Source of the DNA: Shewanella khirikhana
GTDB lineage: Bacteria; Pseudomonadota; Gammaproteobacteria; Enterobacterales; Shewanellaceae
Length of the DNA: 64,000 bases
Assembly (NCBI RefSeq): GCF_003957745.1
Contig: NZ_CP020373.1
Location: 2,961,501 to 3,025,500 of the forward strand
Direction of reading: 5' to 3'
The position numbers and the translations under genes are program-made. Of the stretch, positions 17,445 through 26,874 are shown piece by piece. How positions within the stretch are numbered: the first letter of the stretch is position 1; every line of letters starts with the position of its first letter. The notes under the pieces were generated by a model. It did not search any database, was not told the DNA's origin, and saw only the letters and a list, made by a program, of their open reading frames with translations.

Positions 17445-18782
17445 TTAAGCCGCCTCGGCCTGACGATTACCGATAAAGAGGCAGATTACCATGGTCACCA
17501 CAGTTGGCAACAACCAGGCCATACCCTCGGCGTACAGTGGCATAAAGTCCACCAGACTCATATCAACACCGGCGGCTTTCAGGCCATCGATGGCACCAAA
17601 CAGCAGCGCCACCGCCAGCACCAGTCTGTGGCCCAGCACAGGGTTTGGCATGCGCTCGGTCAGGAAGGTCACCGCCACCAGCGCAATCACCACAGGATAG
17701 ATGCTCACCAGCACAGGAATACTGATGCTGATAAGCTGCGCCAGCCCCACGTTGGCCACCAAGGCACAAATGGCGGAGAACAGGATCACAAACTGGCGAT
17801 ACTTGATGCGCGGAAACAGCTCGTTGAAGTAATCGGAGCAGGCACTCACCAGGCCAACCGCCGTAGTCAGACAGGCCAGCGATACCACAGTCGCCAGCAT
17901 GGCGGCGCCGAGGGTACCGAATTCGCGGTCAACATAACGGGTCAGGATCTGGCCGCCATTGTCGGCGCCAACGGCGATATCACCGGCAGTGGCCCCGAGG
18001 AAAAACAGCGAGATATACACAAACGCCAGGCCTGATGCAGCGATAATGGCAGCGCGCACCAGCGCATGGGTCTGTGCCTTGGGATCGTCCACCCCTTTTT
18101 TACGCAGCAGGTCGATAATCAGCATACCGAACATCAGCGAGGCCAGGGTATCCATGGTGTTGTAGCCTTCAATCACCCCTTTGATCAGTGGGCTTGCGGC
18201 GTAATCACCCTGAGGGGCAGCGGTTTCACCGCCGGGCAGCAGGATAACCGACACGGCCAGCGCCACCAGCAGTACCATCAGCACCGGCGTCAGAACCTTA
18301 CCCACGCTGTCCATCAGCTTGCCGGGGAACAGCGCCAGCAGCATGGTTACTGTGAAAAAGCCGAGGGTGAACAGCAACTGAGCCACATTCAGGCTCACAC
18401 TGCCCAGCATCCACACGGCGCTGGTATCGCCAAGAAAGGGCTTGGCACCAATCTCAAACGCCACCAGGCCGGTGCGGGGCGCTGCAAAGGCAGGGCCGAT
18501 AATGATATAGATAGCCACCGCCAGCGCAGTGGCAGCCACCGCAGGCAGGTAGGCCATAACCTTACCCTGGGTTTTGGCCACAGCAATCAGGCCCACCAGC
18601 GGCATACCCACGGCCGTCACCAGGAAGCCCATCATCGCCAGTGGCATGTTTTCTCCGGCAAGCATGCCCGCAAACGGCGGGAATATCAGGTTGCCAGCCC
18701 CCAAAAAGAACGCAAAGGTCATAAATCCCAGACTCAGGGTGTCTGAGAAACTCATCTGCTTGTTTTGCACAAGAAGCCCCAT
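17445..18782 (-). CDS. brnQ: Branched-chain amino acid:Na+ symporter
   Basis: Inner-membrane LIVCS-family carrier importing leucine, isoleucine and valine with sodium. The 445-residue protein has about 12 hydrophobic segments and the family signature FFLGAGNLIFPPFAGMLAG near the N-terminus, then IIIGPAFAAPRTG. The ATG at 18780-18782 has only a weak ribosome site (AATAAG); an internal ATG at codon 10 (MSFSDTLSLG) is a possible start. Monocistronic with its own terminator; the 550 bases upstream are gene-free and may include its control region. Confidence 0.95.
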   Translation of the reverse strand: MGLLVQNKQMSFSDTLSLGFMTFAFFLGAGNLIFPPFAGMLAGENMPLAMMGFLVTAVGMPLVGLIAVAKTQGKVMAYLPAVAATALAVAIYIIIGPAFAAPRTGLVAFEIGAKPFLGDTSAVWMLGSVSLNVAQLLFTLGFFTVTMLLALFPGKLMDSVGKVLTPVLMVLLVALAVSVILLPGGETAAPQGDYAASPLIKGVIEGYNTMDTLASLMFGMLIIDLLRKKGVDDPKAQTHALVRAAIIAASGLAFVYISLFFLGATAGDIAVGADNGGQILTRYVDREFGTLGAAMLATVVSLACLTTAVGLVSACSDYFNELFPRIKYRQFVILFSAICALVANVGLAQLISISIPVLVSIYPVVIALVAVTFLTERMPNPVLGHRLVLAVALLFGAIDGLKAAGVDMSLVDFMPLYAEGMAWLLPTVVTMVICLFIGNRQAEAA

Positions 18783-19331
18783 CTTATTAGTGTTTTGTTA
18801 ACAAACTTAAGTGATTATCCCGCGCTTGGCTACCGGCTTGCATCGACGCAATCGGACTTGTAAAGCCATGCTTACAGGAAAAAATGGGTAAATTTGGCGT
18901 GAACTGCCCAAAAAAACCGCAGCCCCGAGGCAAGTTTTGCTAAAAATCGCCGCCGAGGGGCCCGAAGTCGTGTAAAAAGCCCCGGGAAGGACAGAGACTA
19001 TTATCAAAGCCATCGCCCGAGCGCAAGGAAACGGCCGTTCATCCGCTAAAAAAGCGCGCGGATGCAACATCGGGGCTAACGCGATGTTGCCCGGGATCAC
19101 AAAGCTGCCCGTTTGTGGGCCTTGGCGCGTCACATCCCCCTAACCTTTAACGCCTAGAGGTAAGACCAGAACTAAACCAGGGCTCACAGGTAGAACTGGG
19201 ATTTTCCGGCAATTGGACAAGGGCTCTGCTACTATGCCCGGCAATGCGCAGCCGCGGGCACTGAAGGCATATTGGCCCCAAGTGATAATGGCGACCACAG
19301 ATAACAGACAACCAACAAGGGCAATCAAACG
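18783..19331. other. Gene-free divergent region brnQ/trmN6
   Basis: About 550 bases with no convincing coding sequence. It contains a perfect 9-bp inverted repeat GCAACATCG...CGATGTTGC (19064-19072 and 19082-19090, 9-base loop) without a T run, and the palindromic GTTAAC near 18800 close to the brnQ start. It must hold the two divergent promoters. No tRNA or T-box leader was recognised. Confidence 0.5.
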
Positions 19332-20033
19332 ATGGGGTTCAGCTTCAAGGCATTTCATATCGACGATGAGGGCTGCGGCATGCCGGTGAGCACCGACGGT
19401 GTGCTTTTGGGGGCCTGGGCCGACCTTGACGGCGCCGACTCAGTACTGGATCTCGGTGCCGGCAGCGGTTTGCTGTCGTTGATGGCTGCCCAGCGCTCTG
19501 ATGCCAGCATTACCGCCGTCGAAATCGACACAGCCGCGGCCAACGCCTGCCGCCACAACTTTGCCGCCAGCCCCTGGGCCGACAGGCTTTGCTTGATTGA
19601 AGCCGATGCCACTTCGTCCACAGCGCTTAGCGGCGAAGTGTTTACTCACATTTTGTGTAACCCGCCCTATTTTGAGACAGGTCCACTCAGCGACAAGCCC
19701 GGCCGCGCCCAGGCAAGGCACACAGGCAGCCTGAGTTTTACTGCGCTGTGTCAGCTGTTTGCAACACACCTTAGCGAAAATGGCGTTGCCAGTGTTATCC
19801 TGCCTACCGAGAGCGAAGCGGCTTTTTTGCAAGCACTCACTCACGCTGAGCTTTATGTCAGCCGCCGGGTGGCCGTCAGTACCGTTGAGGGGAAACCGCC
19901 GCGCAGGCTATTGATAGCGATATCGAAAATACCTTGCCAGCCCACAGAAACCCAGCTGGCAATCCGTGACATTCAAGGCCATTACACCCAGGCCATGACT
20001 GAGCTCACCAGAGACTTTTACCTGAAACTGTAA
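19332..20033 (+). CDS. trmN6: tRNA1(Val) (adenine37-N6)-methyltransferase
   Basis: SAM-dependent methyltransferase (YfiC in E. coli) that makes m6A37 in tRNA-Val(UAC). The 233-residue protein begins GFSFKAFHIDDEGCGM, followed by STDGVLLGAWA, the SAM-binding motif VLDLGAGSGLLSLMAAQR, the acidic VEID of motif II, and the NPPY catalytic motif in HILCNPPYFETG. Gene order with srmB downstream supports the call, since yfiC and srmB are neighbours in E. coli too (there divergent, here co-directional). Confidence 0.93.
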   Translation: MGFSFKAFHIDDEGCGMPVSTDGVLLGAWADLDGADSVLDLGAGSGLLSLMAAQRSDASITAVEIDTAAANACRHNFAASPWADRLCLIEADATSSTALSGEVFTHILCNPPYFETGPLSDKPGRAQARHTGSLSFTALCQLFATHLSENGVASVILPTESEAAFLQALTHAELYVSRRVAVSTVEGKPPRRLLIAISKIPCQPTETQLAIRDIQGHYTQAMTELTRDFYLKL

Positions 20034-20098
20034 GACAAGGTATCGAAGCGCCAACAAAGCGCCTATAATACCGCGCCTGATTTCGTAGGAACGCCGCC

Positions 20099-21322
20099 AT
20101 GCAATTTGAAGATTTCCAATTAGACCCCGCCCTGCTGGAGTCGCTGAAAGCCATGGGGCATACGTCCCCCACCACCATTCAACGCATGACAGTCCCTCTT
20201 GCGATGGAAGCCAGGGACATTCTGGCGCGTGCCCCTACCGGCACAGGTAAAACCGCCAGCTTCCTGCTGCCTGCGCTGCAGCACCTGATTGATTTCCCTC
20301 GCCGCCGTCCCGGTCAGGCGCGGGTGCTTATCCTTACCCCCACCCGGGAACTGGCAAGCCAGGTGCATCGCTACGCCTGCCATCTGGCCACCGACCTCGA
20401 GCTGGATATCAAGATCATCACCGGCGGTGTGCCTTACCAGCCCCAGGAAGCCATGCTGAAACAAAACGTGGACATTCTGGTTGCCACCCCAGGCCGCTTG
20501 CTCGAGTACCTCGACAAGGGACTGTTCAGCGCCGAGCTGGTTGAAACCCTGGTGATTGATGAAGCCGACCGCATGCTGGACATGGGCTTTGGCGATGTGG
20601 TGAAAACCCTGGCTGTTGAAGCTCAGGGCCGCAAGCAAGCCCTGCTGTTCTCTGCCACCCTCGAAGGCGGCGGTGTAGGTGCTTTTGCCCGCGAACTGCT
20701 GAACGATCCTGTGTTTGTGGAATCCGAGCCACCACGCAGCGAAAAGGCCAAAATCCACCAGTGGATCCACCTTGCCGATGACAAGAACCACAAGTTCGCG
20801 CTGCTATGTCACCTGCTCAAGCAGGAAGACGTGACCCGCGCCATTGTGTTCTGTAAGACCCGCGAAGTGGTTGCCAGCCTCGATGGCATGTTGCAACAGG
20901 AAGGCATTGCCTGCGCCTTTATGCGCGGTGACATGGATCAGAAGAAACGCTTCCAGGCACTGGGCCGCTTTACCAAGGGTGAAGTGAACGTGCTGCTGGC
21001 CACCGATGTGGCCGCCCGTGGTATCGATATCGACGATATCAGCCATGTGATTAACTTCGACATGCCACGCTCGGCCGATACCTATGTGCACCGTATTGGC
21101 CGTACCGGTCGTGCCGGTGCCAAGGGCACGGCCATCTCGCTGGTTGAAGCCCACGATATGCGTATTCTGGGGAAGATTGAGCGCTACACCGAGCAGTCGC
21201 TCAAGCGTCGGGTAATCGAAGGCCTGCGCCCCAAGCACAAAGAAGCCAAGGTACCGGGCAAGAAGAAGGTCAAAGCCAAAGACGGCAAGGCCAAGAAGCC
21301 CAAAAAATCCGCTAAAAAATAA
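20099..21322 (+). CDS. srmB: ATP-dependent RNA helicase SrmB
   Basis: DEAD-box helicase assisting early assembly of the 50S ribosomal subunit. The 407-residue protein has the Q motif FEDFQLDP...SPTTIQ, Walker A APTGTGKT, PTRELA, ATPGR, VIDEADRM (DEAD box), SAT, and HRIGRTGRAG. After residue 370 comes a lysine-rich tail (KEAKVPGKKKVKAKDGKAKK) for RNA contact. Position 65 bases after trmN6 favours SrmB over other DEAD-box paralogues such as RhlB or RhlE. It is followed by a terminator. Confidence 0.9.
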   Translation: MQFEDFQLDPALLESLKAMGHTSPTTIQRMTVPLAMEARDILARAPTGTGKTASFLLPALQHLIDFPRRRPGQARVLILTPTRELASQVHRYACHLATDLELDIKIITGGVPYQPQEAMLKQNVDILVATPGRLLEYLDKGLFSAELVETLVIDEADRMLDMGFGDVVKTLAVEAQGRKQALLFSATLEGGGVGAFARELLNDPVFVESEPPRSEKAKIHQWIHLADDKNHKFALLCHLLKQEDVTRAIVFCKTREVVASLDGMLQQEGIACAFMRGDMDQKKRFQALGRFTKGEVNVLLATDVAARGIDIDDISHVINFDMPRSADTYVHRIGRTGRAGAKGTAISLVEAHDMRILGKIERYTEQSLKRRVIEGLRPKHKEAKVPGKKKVKAKDGKAKKPKKSAKK

Positions 21323-21343
21323 CCACTTTTGTAACTTGTTGTT

Positions 21344-21373
21344 AAGGGAGCCCACAGGCTCCCTTTCTTTTTG
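21344..21373 (+). terminator. srmB terminator
   Basis: 9-bp stem (21344-21352 with 21357-21365) followed by TTTCTTTTT. Confidence 0.85.
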
Positions 21374-21531
21374 CGCAGCATTTATTCAGCCCCAACCAAA
21401 TATCAAAGGCTTGCCAAGGACTTGGCAGCACTCAAACGCCTATTAGCGGAACAAAATCAGATACATTTCCTTTACAAAAACTGATTGGTATAGCAAGCCG
21501 CATTTGGTAACTTAGGCACCGTTACCTGAAA

Positions 21532-22758
21532 ATGGATAAGCGGGCCGCTATGAGTACACTGTTAAGAAGAACCCTCCCTATCATCATCCTCTTCCTGTTT
21601 ATATTTGCCGCCGTGGTATTGCTCGGCATGAAGGAAGCGCCCGAGCAGAAAGCCGACGAGCTGCCACTGCCGTTAATTGAAGTGACTGAAGTCCATCAGG
21701 AAACCGTCTCTCTCAACCTGCCTTCCTACGGTGTGGTTGCCCCCAAACACAAGACCCAACTGGTCGCCGAAGTACAGGGACGCCTGCTGAGCGTGTCGGC
21801 AAACTTTGTCTCCGGTGGTGTGGTGAAAAAAGGCGATGAGCTGGCGGTGATTGAGCCTTCAGATTATCAAGCCGATTTGATGCAGGCAGAAGCCAGTCTG
21901 GCTCAGGCCACAGCAGCGCTGAATGAAGAGATTGCCCGCGGCGAAGTGGCCAAGATCGAGTTCAAGGGGTACGACAAAGGCGTGCCACCAGAGCTTGGTC
22001 TGCGTATCCCTCAGCTGAAAAAAGAACAGGCCAACGTGAAATATGCCGAGGCAGCACTTGCCCGCGCCAAACGTAACCTGGAACGCACCGTGATCCGCGC
22101 CCCCTTCGACGGTATCGTCAAGGCACGCAGCGTGGATCTGGGCCAGTATGTCACCCTTGGCACTAAGCTTGGTGAGCTTTACGACACCGGCGTTGCCGAA
22201 ATTCGCCTGCCGATTACCAATGCCGATTTGGCCTACCTTGAATCGGTCGATAACCCCGACACCCAAGTCACCTTAAGCGCCACCCTGGCTGGTCGTGACG
22301 TGGTATGGCAGGGCGAAATCGTGCGCAGCGAAGGCGTTATAGATCAGAGCAACCGCATGGTGTATCTGGTTGCCGAGGTGAAAGACCCTTATCTGCGCCT
22401 GCACAAGAGCACCGGCGAACTGCCACTTAAGTTTGGTACCTTCGTGAATGCCATCATCAAGGGCCGCACCGTCGATGGCATTGTTAAACTGCCCCGCTAC
22501 ATAGTGCGCGACAGTAAAGTGCCTGTGGTACTTCCCGACAACACCCTGGAACTGCGTGAAGTCAAAGTTGTGCGCACCGATGTGGAGCATGCCTTCATCA
22601 AAGACAGCCTGAAAAACGGCGAGCGTGTATCCATTACCAATATCGGCAACATGGGCAGTGGCCAGATGGTGAAAATCCAGGGCGAAGACAAACCTGACAG
22701 CAGCAAGGACGACACAGCGCCTTCCGATGAGCGTCTGGCGCAGGCAGGGGACAAGTAA
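21532..22758 (+). CDS. RND efflux membrane fusion protein
   Basis: Periplasmic adaptor of an RND efflux pump, anchored by one N-terminal membrane segment (about residues 12-32). The 408-residue protein has the biotinyl-lipoyl-like halves (QLVAEVQGRLLSVSANFVSGG and the later RTVIRAPFDGIVKARSVDLGQYV), separated by a coiled-coil hairpin of about 100 residues, then beta-barrel and membrane-proximal domains. The ATG at 21532 lacks an obvious ribosome site; the ATG six codons in (MSTLLRRTLP) is an alternative. It lies 2 bases ahead of the pump gene. Substrate unknown; no TolC-like gene or regulator is adjacent. Confidence 0.92.
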   Translation: MDKRAAMSTLLRRTLPIIILFLFIFAAVVLLGMKEAPEQKADELPLPLIEVTEVHQETVSLNLPSYGVVAPKHKTQLVAEVQGRLLSVSANFVSGGVVKKGDELAVIEPSDYQADLMQAEASLAQATAALNEEIARGEVAKIEFKGYDKGVPPELGLRIPQLKKEQANVKYAEAALARAKRNLERTVIRAPFDGIVKARSVDLGQYVTLGTKLGELYDTGVAEIRLPITNADLAYLESVDNPDTQVTLSATLAGRDVVWQGEIVRSEGVIDQSNRMVYLVAEVKDPYLRLHKSTGELPLKFGTFVNAIIKGRTVDGIVKLPRYIVRDSKVPVVLPDNTLELREVKVVRTDVEHAFIKDSLKNGERVSITNIGNMGSGQMVKIQGEDKPDSSKDDTAPSDERLAQAGDK

Positions 22759-22760
22759 CC

Positions 22761-25700
22761 ATGGACACCCACAAAGGCATAATTGCATGGTTTGCCCGCA
22801 ACAGTGTGGCGGCAAACCTGCTGATGATAGTGCTGCTGATTGGCGGTCTGTTCAGCACCCAAATCATCAATAAAGAAATTTTCCCCAGCTTCGAGATGAA
22901 CCTGCTGCAAATATCCGTGGCCTATCCGGGCGCGGCGCCGCAGGAAATCGAAGAAGGGATCAACATCAAAATCGAAGAAGCGATTCAGGATGTTACCGGC
23001 ATCAAGAAGGTGACGTCGGTCGCCAGCGATGGTTTTGGCAACATCACCGTGGAAGTTGAAGACGGGGTGGATCCCAAAACCGTACTCGATGAAGCCAAGC
23101 TGCGTATCGATGCGATTTCCACCTTCCCGGCTAACATTGAAAAGCCCAACATTTATCAACGAAAGCCTGAAAACAATGTGATCTGGCTGTCGGTGTACGG
23201 CGATCTCAATCCCCACGAAATGAAGGAGCTGGCCAAAAACATCCGTGATGAAGTGGCGGCGCTGCCTTCGGTGACCCGCGCTCAGGTGGCTGGTGCCAGG
23301 GATTATGAAATCGGCATCGAGGTGTCTGAAGATAAGCTGCGGGAATACGGCCTTACCTTCACCCAGGTGGCCATGGCGGTGCAAAACTCCTCACTGGATC
23401 TGCCCGGCGGTGCCATTCGCGCCAAAGACGGTGATATTTTGCTGCGCACCAAGGGCCAGGCCTACACAGGCGATGACTTCTCCAGCATAGTGGTGGCCAC
23501 CGGCTTGGACGGCAGCCGGGTAATGTTGAGCGATGTGGCGGCCATCAAGGATGACTTCGAAGAGCGGCTCGAATACACCCGCTTTAACGGCAAACCCGCA
23601 GTGATAGTGGAAGTGCTGAGCCTGAAAGGCCAGGACGCCGTTGCCATTGCCGAAGACGTGAAATCTTACCTTGGTGAGCGCAAACTCACCCTGCCGGCCG
23701 GCGCCGAGCTCGACTACTGGGGCGATTTGACCCACTACCTCAACGGTCGCCTCAACATGATGTTGTCGAACATGCTGATGGGCGCCGCATTGGTATTTGT
23801 AATTCTGGCCTTGTTCCTCGACCTCAAACTCGCCTTCTGGGTTATGGTCGGGATCCCGGTGTGCTTCCTCGGCACTGTGTTGGTGATGCCGCTGGAACCC
23901 TTCGGGCTGACCATCAATATGCTCACCCTATTCGCCTTTATTTTGGTGTTGGGGATATTGGTGGACGACGCCATTGTGATTGGCGAGAGCGTGCACACCG
24001 AGGTGGAGCGCCACGGCCACAGCATGGATAACGTCATTCGCGGCGCCCAAAAGGTGGCCATGCCCGCCACCTTCGGGGTGTTGACCACCATTGCCGCCTT
24101 TATCCCTATGCTGATGGTGGATGGCCCCATGGGCATCATCTGGAAATCCATCGGCATGGTGGTCATCCTCTGTCTTGCTTTCTCTTTGGTGGAATCCAAA
24201 CTCATTCTGCCGGCTCACCTTGGCCATATGAAAGTCAGCACCAAGGCACCCACCAGCCGCCTGGGACTGATGAAGCAAAGATTCAACGAACGAGTGGCCC
24301 ACTTTATCCATCACAGCTACAAAGGCTTCCTTGAGCGCGCCATCTACCACAGATACAGCTGGCTGGCGGGCTTTATTGGCGTCTTGTTCCTGTCGATTGC
24401 CCTAGTGGGCAGCGGCATGGTGCGCTGGGTGTTCTTCCCCAGCATTCCGTCGGATTTCGTCCAGGTACAGCTGGAAATGGAAGAAGGCACCTCGGAAGAA
24501 ACCACCCTCAAGGCACTGCAGGATATCGAAGATGCTCTGTACCGCATGAACGGTGAGATGGAGCAAAAGTACGGTGAACCTGTGGTCAAGCACAGCTTTT
24601 TTGCCCTCAACTCCCGCACCAGCGCCTTTATTTTCACCGAGCTGACCAAGGGTGAAGATCGCGAGCTGGACGGAAATGCCATTACCGAAGCCTGGCGTGA
24701 TGCGGTGCCGGAAATGGTCGGGGTGAAAAAACTGTCGATGAACGCCACTACCGGGGATGGCGGCGCCGATGTGGCCTTCCGCCTGCAGTCAAGCGACCTT
24801 GAGCAACTGGCGCTGGCCGCCAAGGAGCTTAAAGCCAAGCTTGGTACCTACGAGGGGCTGTACGACATTGCCGATAACTACTCCTCCGGCAGCCATGAAA
24901 TTCGCCTGAAGATCCGCCCCGAAGCCGAGGCACTGGGGCTGACCCTGTCGGATCTGGCGCGTCAGGTGCGTTACGGCTTCTACGGCTATGAGGCCCAGCG
25001 AATCCTGCGCAACAAAGAAGAAGTGAAGGTGATGGTGCGCTACCCACTGGAGCAGCGCCGCACCCTCGGGCATTTGGAAAACATGCTGATCCGCACCCCG
25101 GATGGCAATGCCGTGCCCTTCGCCACCGTGGCCGATTTTGAAGTGGGCGATTCCTACTCCGCCATCACCCGGGTGGACGGTCGCCGCGCCATCAGCATCA
25201 CCGCCGCCGCCAACAAAGACAAGGTTGAGCCCGGCAAAGTGGTGGCAGAGATTGAAAAAGACTTTATGCCGCAGCTCAAGCGCAAGTACCCCCATATATC
25301 CAGTGCGCTCGATGGCCAGAGTCAGGAAGAAGCCAGCGCCATGTTCAGCCTGCTGCAGGGGCTGTTCTTCGCGCTCTTTACCATCTATGCGCTGATGGCG
25401 ATTCCGCTTAAATCCTACAGCCAGCCGCTTATCATCATGTCGGTTATTCCCTTCGGTATGATTGGCGCCATCATTGGCCACCTGATACTGGGGCTGTCGC
25501 TGAGCGTATTGAGCCTGTGCGGCATCATCGCCCTTGCCGGGGTAGTGGTGAACGACTCGCTGATTTTGGTGGACTTTGTTAACCGCGCCAGGGCGCAGGG
25601 TTACTCGATAAAAGATGCGGCAGTGAATGCAGGTTGTTTCCGCTTCCGGGCGATTATCCTGACCTCGCTTACCACCTTCTTCGGTCTGGTGCCGATTATT

Positions 25701-25955
25701 CTGGAGCGCAGCCTGCAGGCGCAGATTGTGATCCCCATGGCCACCTCGCTGGCATTCGGGATTTTGTTCTCCACCGTGGTGACCCTGATCCTGGTGCCGC
25801 TGCTGTACGTCATTCTGGCTGATTTCAGCAAACTGTGGCGCCGTTTCTTTAACTGGTGGTGGCGCCCGGCAAGCCAGGAGCACGCCCATGAAGCTGCGCA
25901 CATGAGCCCAAGCTCAGGCCACAGCGATATGCCGGGGAAGCATGACGCATTGTGA
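22761..25955 (+). CDS. RND family efflux permease
   Basis: Inner-membrane proton-driven pump of the AcrB/HAE1-type superfamily, 1064 residues, with the usual duplicated layout: helix 1 (SVAANLLMIVLLIGGLFST), a large periplasmic porter domain, six helices, then a repeat. The proton-relay aspartates are seen in GILVDDAIVIGES of helix 4, and the second half has ALAGVVVNDSLILVDF. Starts like MexF-family distant relatives (IINKEIFPSFEMNLLQISVAYPG). Coupled with the adaptor just upstream; a terminator follows. Substrate cannot be predicted from sequence. Confidence 0.93.
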   Translation: MDTHKGIIAWFARNSVAANLLMIVLLIGGLFSTQIINKEIFPSFEMNLLQISVAYPGAAPQEIEEGINIKIEEAIQDVTGIKKVTSVASDGFGNITVEVEDGVDPKTVLDEAKLRIDAISTFPANIEKPNIYQRKPENNVIWLSVYGDLNPHEMKELAKNIRDEVAALPSVTRAQVAGARDYEIGIEVSEDKLREYGLTFTQVAMAVQNSSLDLPGGAIRAKDGDILLRTKGQAYTGDDFSSIVVATGLDGSRVMLSDVAAIKDDFEERLEYTRFNGKPAVIVEVLSLKGQDAVAIAEDVKSYLGERKLTLPAGAELDYWGDLTHYLNGRLNMMLSNMLMGAALVFVILALFLDLKLAFWVMVGIPVCFLGTVLVMPLEPFGLTINMLTLFAFILVLGILVDDAIVIGESVHTEVERHGHSMDNVIRGAQKVAMPATFGVLTTIAAFIPMLMVDGPMGIIWKSIGMVVILCLAFSLVESKLILPAHLGHMKVSTKAPTSRLGLMKQRFNERVAHFIHHSYKGFLERAIYHRYSWLAGFIGVLFLSIALVGSGMVRWVFFPSIPSDFVQVQLEMEEGTSEETTLKALQDIEDALYRMNGEMEQKYGEPVVKHSFFALNSRTSAFIFTELTKGEDRELDGNAITEAWRDAVPEMVGVKKLSMNATTGDGGADVAFRLQSSDLEQLALAAKELKAKLGTYEGLYDIADNYSSGSHEIRLKIRPEAEALGLTLSDLARQVRYGFYGYEAQRILRNKEEVKVMVRYPLEQRRTLGHLENMLIRTPDGNAVPFATVADFEVGDSYSAITRVDGRRAISITAAANKDKVEPGKVVAEIEKDFMPQLKRKYPHISSALDGQSQEEASAMFSLLQGLFFALFTIYALMAIPLKSYSQPLIIMSVIPFGMIGAIIGHLILGLSLSVLSLCGIIALAGVVVNDSLILVDFVNRARAQGYSIKDAAVNAGCFRFRAIILTSLTTFFGLVPIILERSLQAQIVIPMATSLAFGILFSTVVTLILVPLLYVILADFSKLWRRFFNWWWRPASQEHAHEAAHMSPSSGHSDMPGKHDAL

Positions 25956-26046
25956 CAAGCGCTGAGGCACTGCAGGCACAAGGTGCGAGGCACAGGCAGT
26001 AATTCAGGCGCGCGGCTATCACCATGATACCGACGCCAGAACAGGA

Positions 26047-26074
26047 AAAGGGAGAGCACAGGCTCTCCCTTTTT
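26047..26074 (+). terminator. RND operon terminator
   Basis: 11-bp stem (26047-26057 with 26062-26072), 4-base loop, T run. Confidence 0.85.
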
Positions 26075-26161
26075 GATCCCGCAGACATTTTCCGGCGCAT
26101 CCCTTTGTTAGACTGCCGCCATCCATCCTGAGTAAGGACGTGCCCCAGGCACTGCAGTTCC

Positions 26162-26791
26162 ATGCACACAGACACCACCATCAGCGAACAGACCCAGCCC
26201 ACGCTGGTTTACGATATCCGTCAAAGCCGTTATCTCAACATCACCGGCCGCTGCACCCTGCGCTGCGCCTTTTGCCCCAAGCAGCAGGGCAGCAAGCAAA
26301 TTCATCAGTATCAGCTTGCCCTGAGCAGCCAGCCGACCACCGCAGACTTTTTGCCCCTGCTTGGCGATGTGAGTCAGTTCGATGAATATGTTTTTTGTGG
26401 CTACGGCGAACCCACCTTAAATCTGGCAACTCTGCTGGGGGTTGCCCGGGAAATCAAAGCCCGTGGCGGCAAGGTCAGGGTGAACACCGATGGCCTTGGC
26501 AACCTGTTCCATAAGCGCAATATCCTGCCTGAACTGGCGAGCTGCGTGGATGCCCTGTCGGTCTCCCTCAATGCCCAGGACGAAGACACCTATCTGCGTC
26601 ACTGCCAACCCAAACTCAAGGGCTCCTTTGCCGCGGTCAATGCCTTTATAAAAGAGGCACCCAAATACATAGCGCGGGTGGAAGTGTCAGCCATCGAGGG
26701 CCTGGAAGGCGTGGATATTGATGCCTGCCGCGCCCTGGTGGAGGCTGCAGGTTGCCGCTTCAAGCATCGCAAGCTCGACATCATGGGCTGA
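26162..26791 (+). CDS. Radical SAM protein (TatD-linked type)
   Basis: A compact radical SAM protein of 209 residues. The cluster motif CTLRCAFC (C-x3-C-x2-C) lies near residue 37, followed by a SAM-binding GYGEPTLN at about residue 80 in place of the common GGEP, then RVNTDGLGN. It resembles the short radical SAM proteins often found beside tatD, which I recall as a described subfamily, but no tatD is adjacent in this window. Substrate and product are unknown. The start ATG at 26162 has a weak ribosome site. It appears to be a single gene. Confidence 0.82.
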   Translation: MHTDTTISEQTQPTLVYDIRQSRYLNITGRCTLRCAFCPKQQGSKQIHQYQLALSSQPTTADFLPLLGDVSQFDEYVFCGYGEPTLNLATLLGVAREIKARGGKVRVNTDGLGNLFHKRNILPELASCVDALSVSLNAQDEDTYLRHCQPKLKGSFAAVNAFIKEAPKYIARVEVSAIEGLEGVDIDACRALVEAAGCRFKHRKLDIMG

Positions 26792-26874
26792 TGCCGCAGC
26801 TCCTTGAATGCTCTCTTCATTGGTCGGGGATTCGTGTTAACATGTTGTCCACTTTTGACCCAACCTGATTTGGC

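Noticed and set aside
18807..19133. A 108-codon frame on minus in the brnQ/trmN6 gap
   Set aside because: No ribosome site, irregular composition, no recognisable domain or helix pattern.
24789..25901. A 370-codon frame on minus, antisense to the RND pump
   Set aside because: Same His/Gln-rich shadow composition; the plus strand is an unambiguous RND permease.
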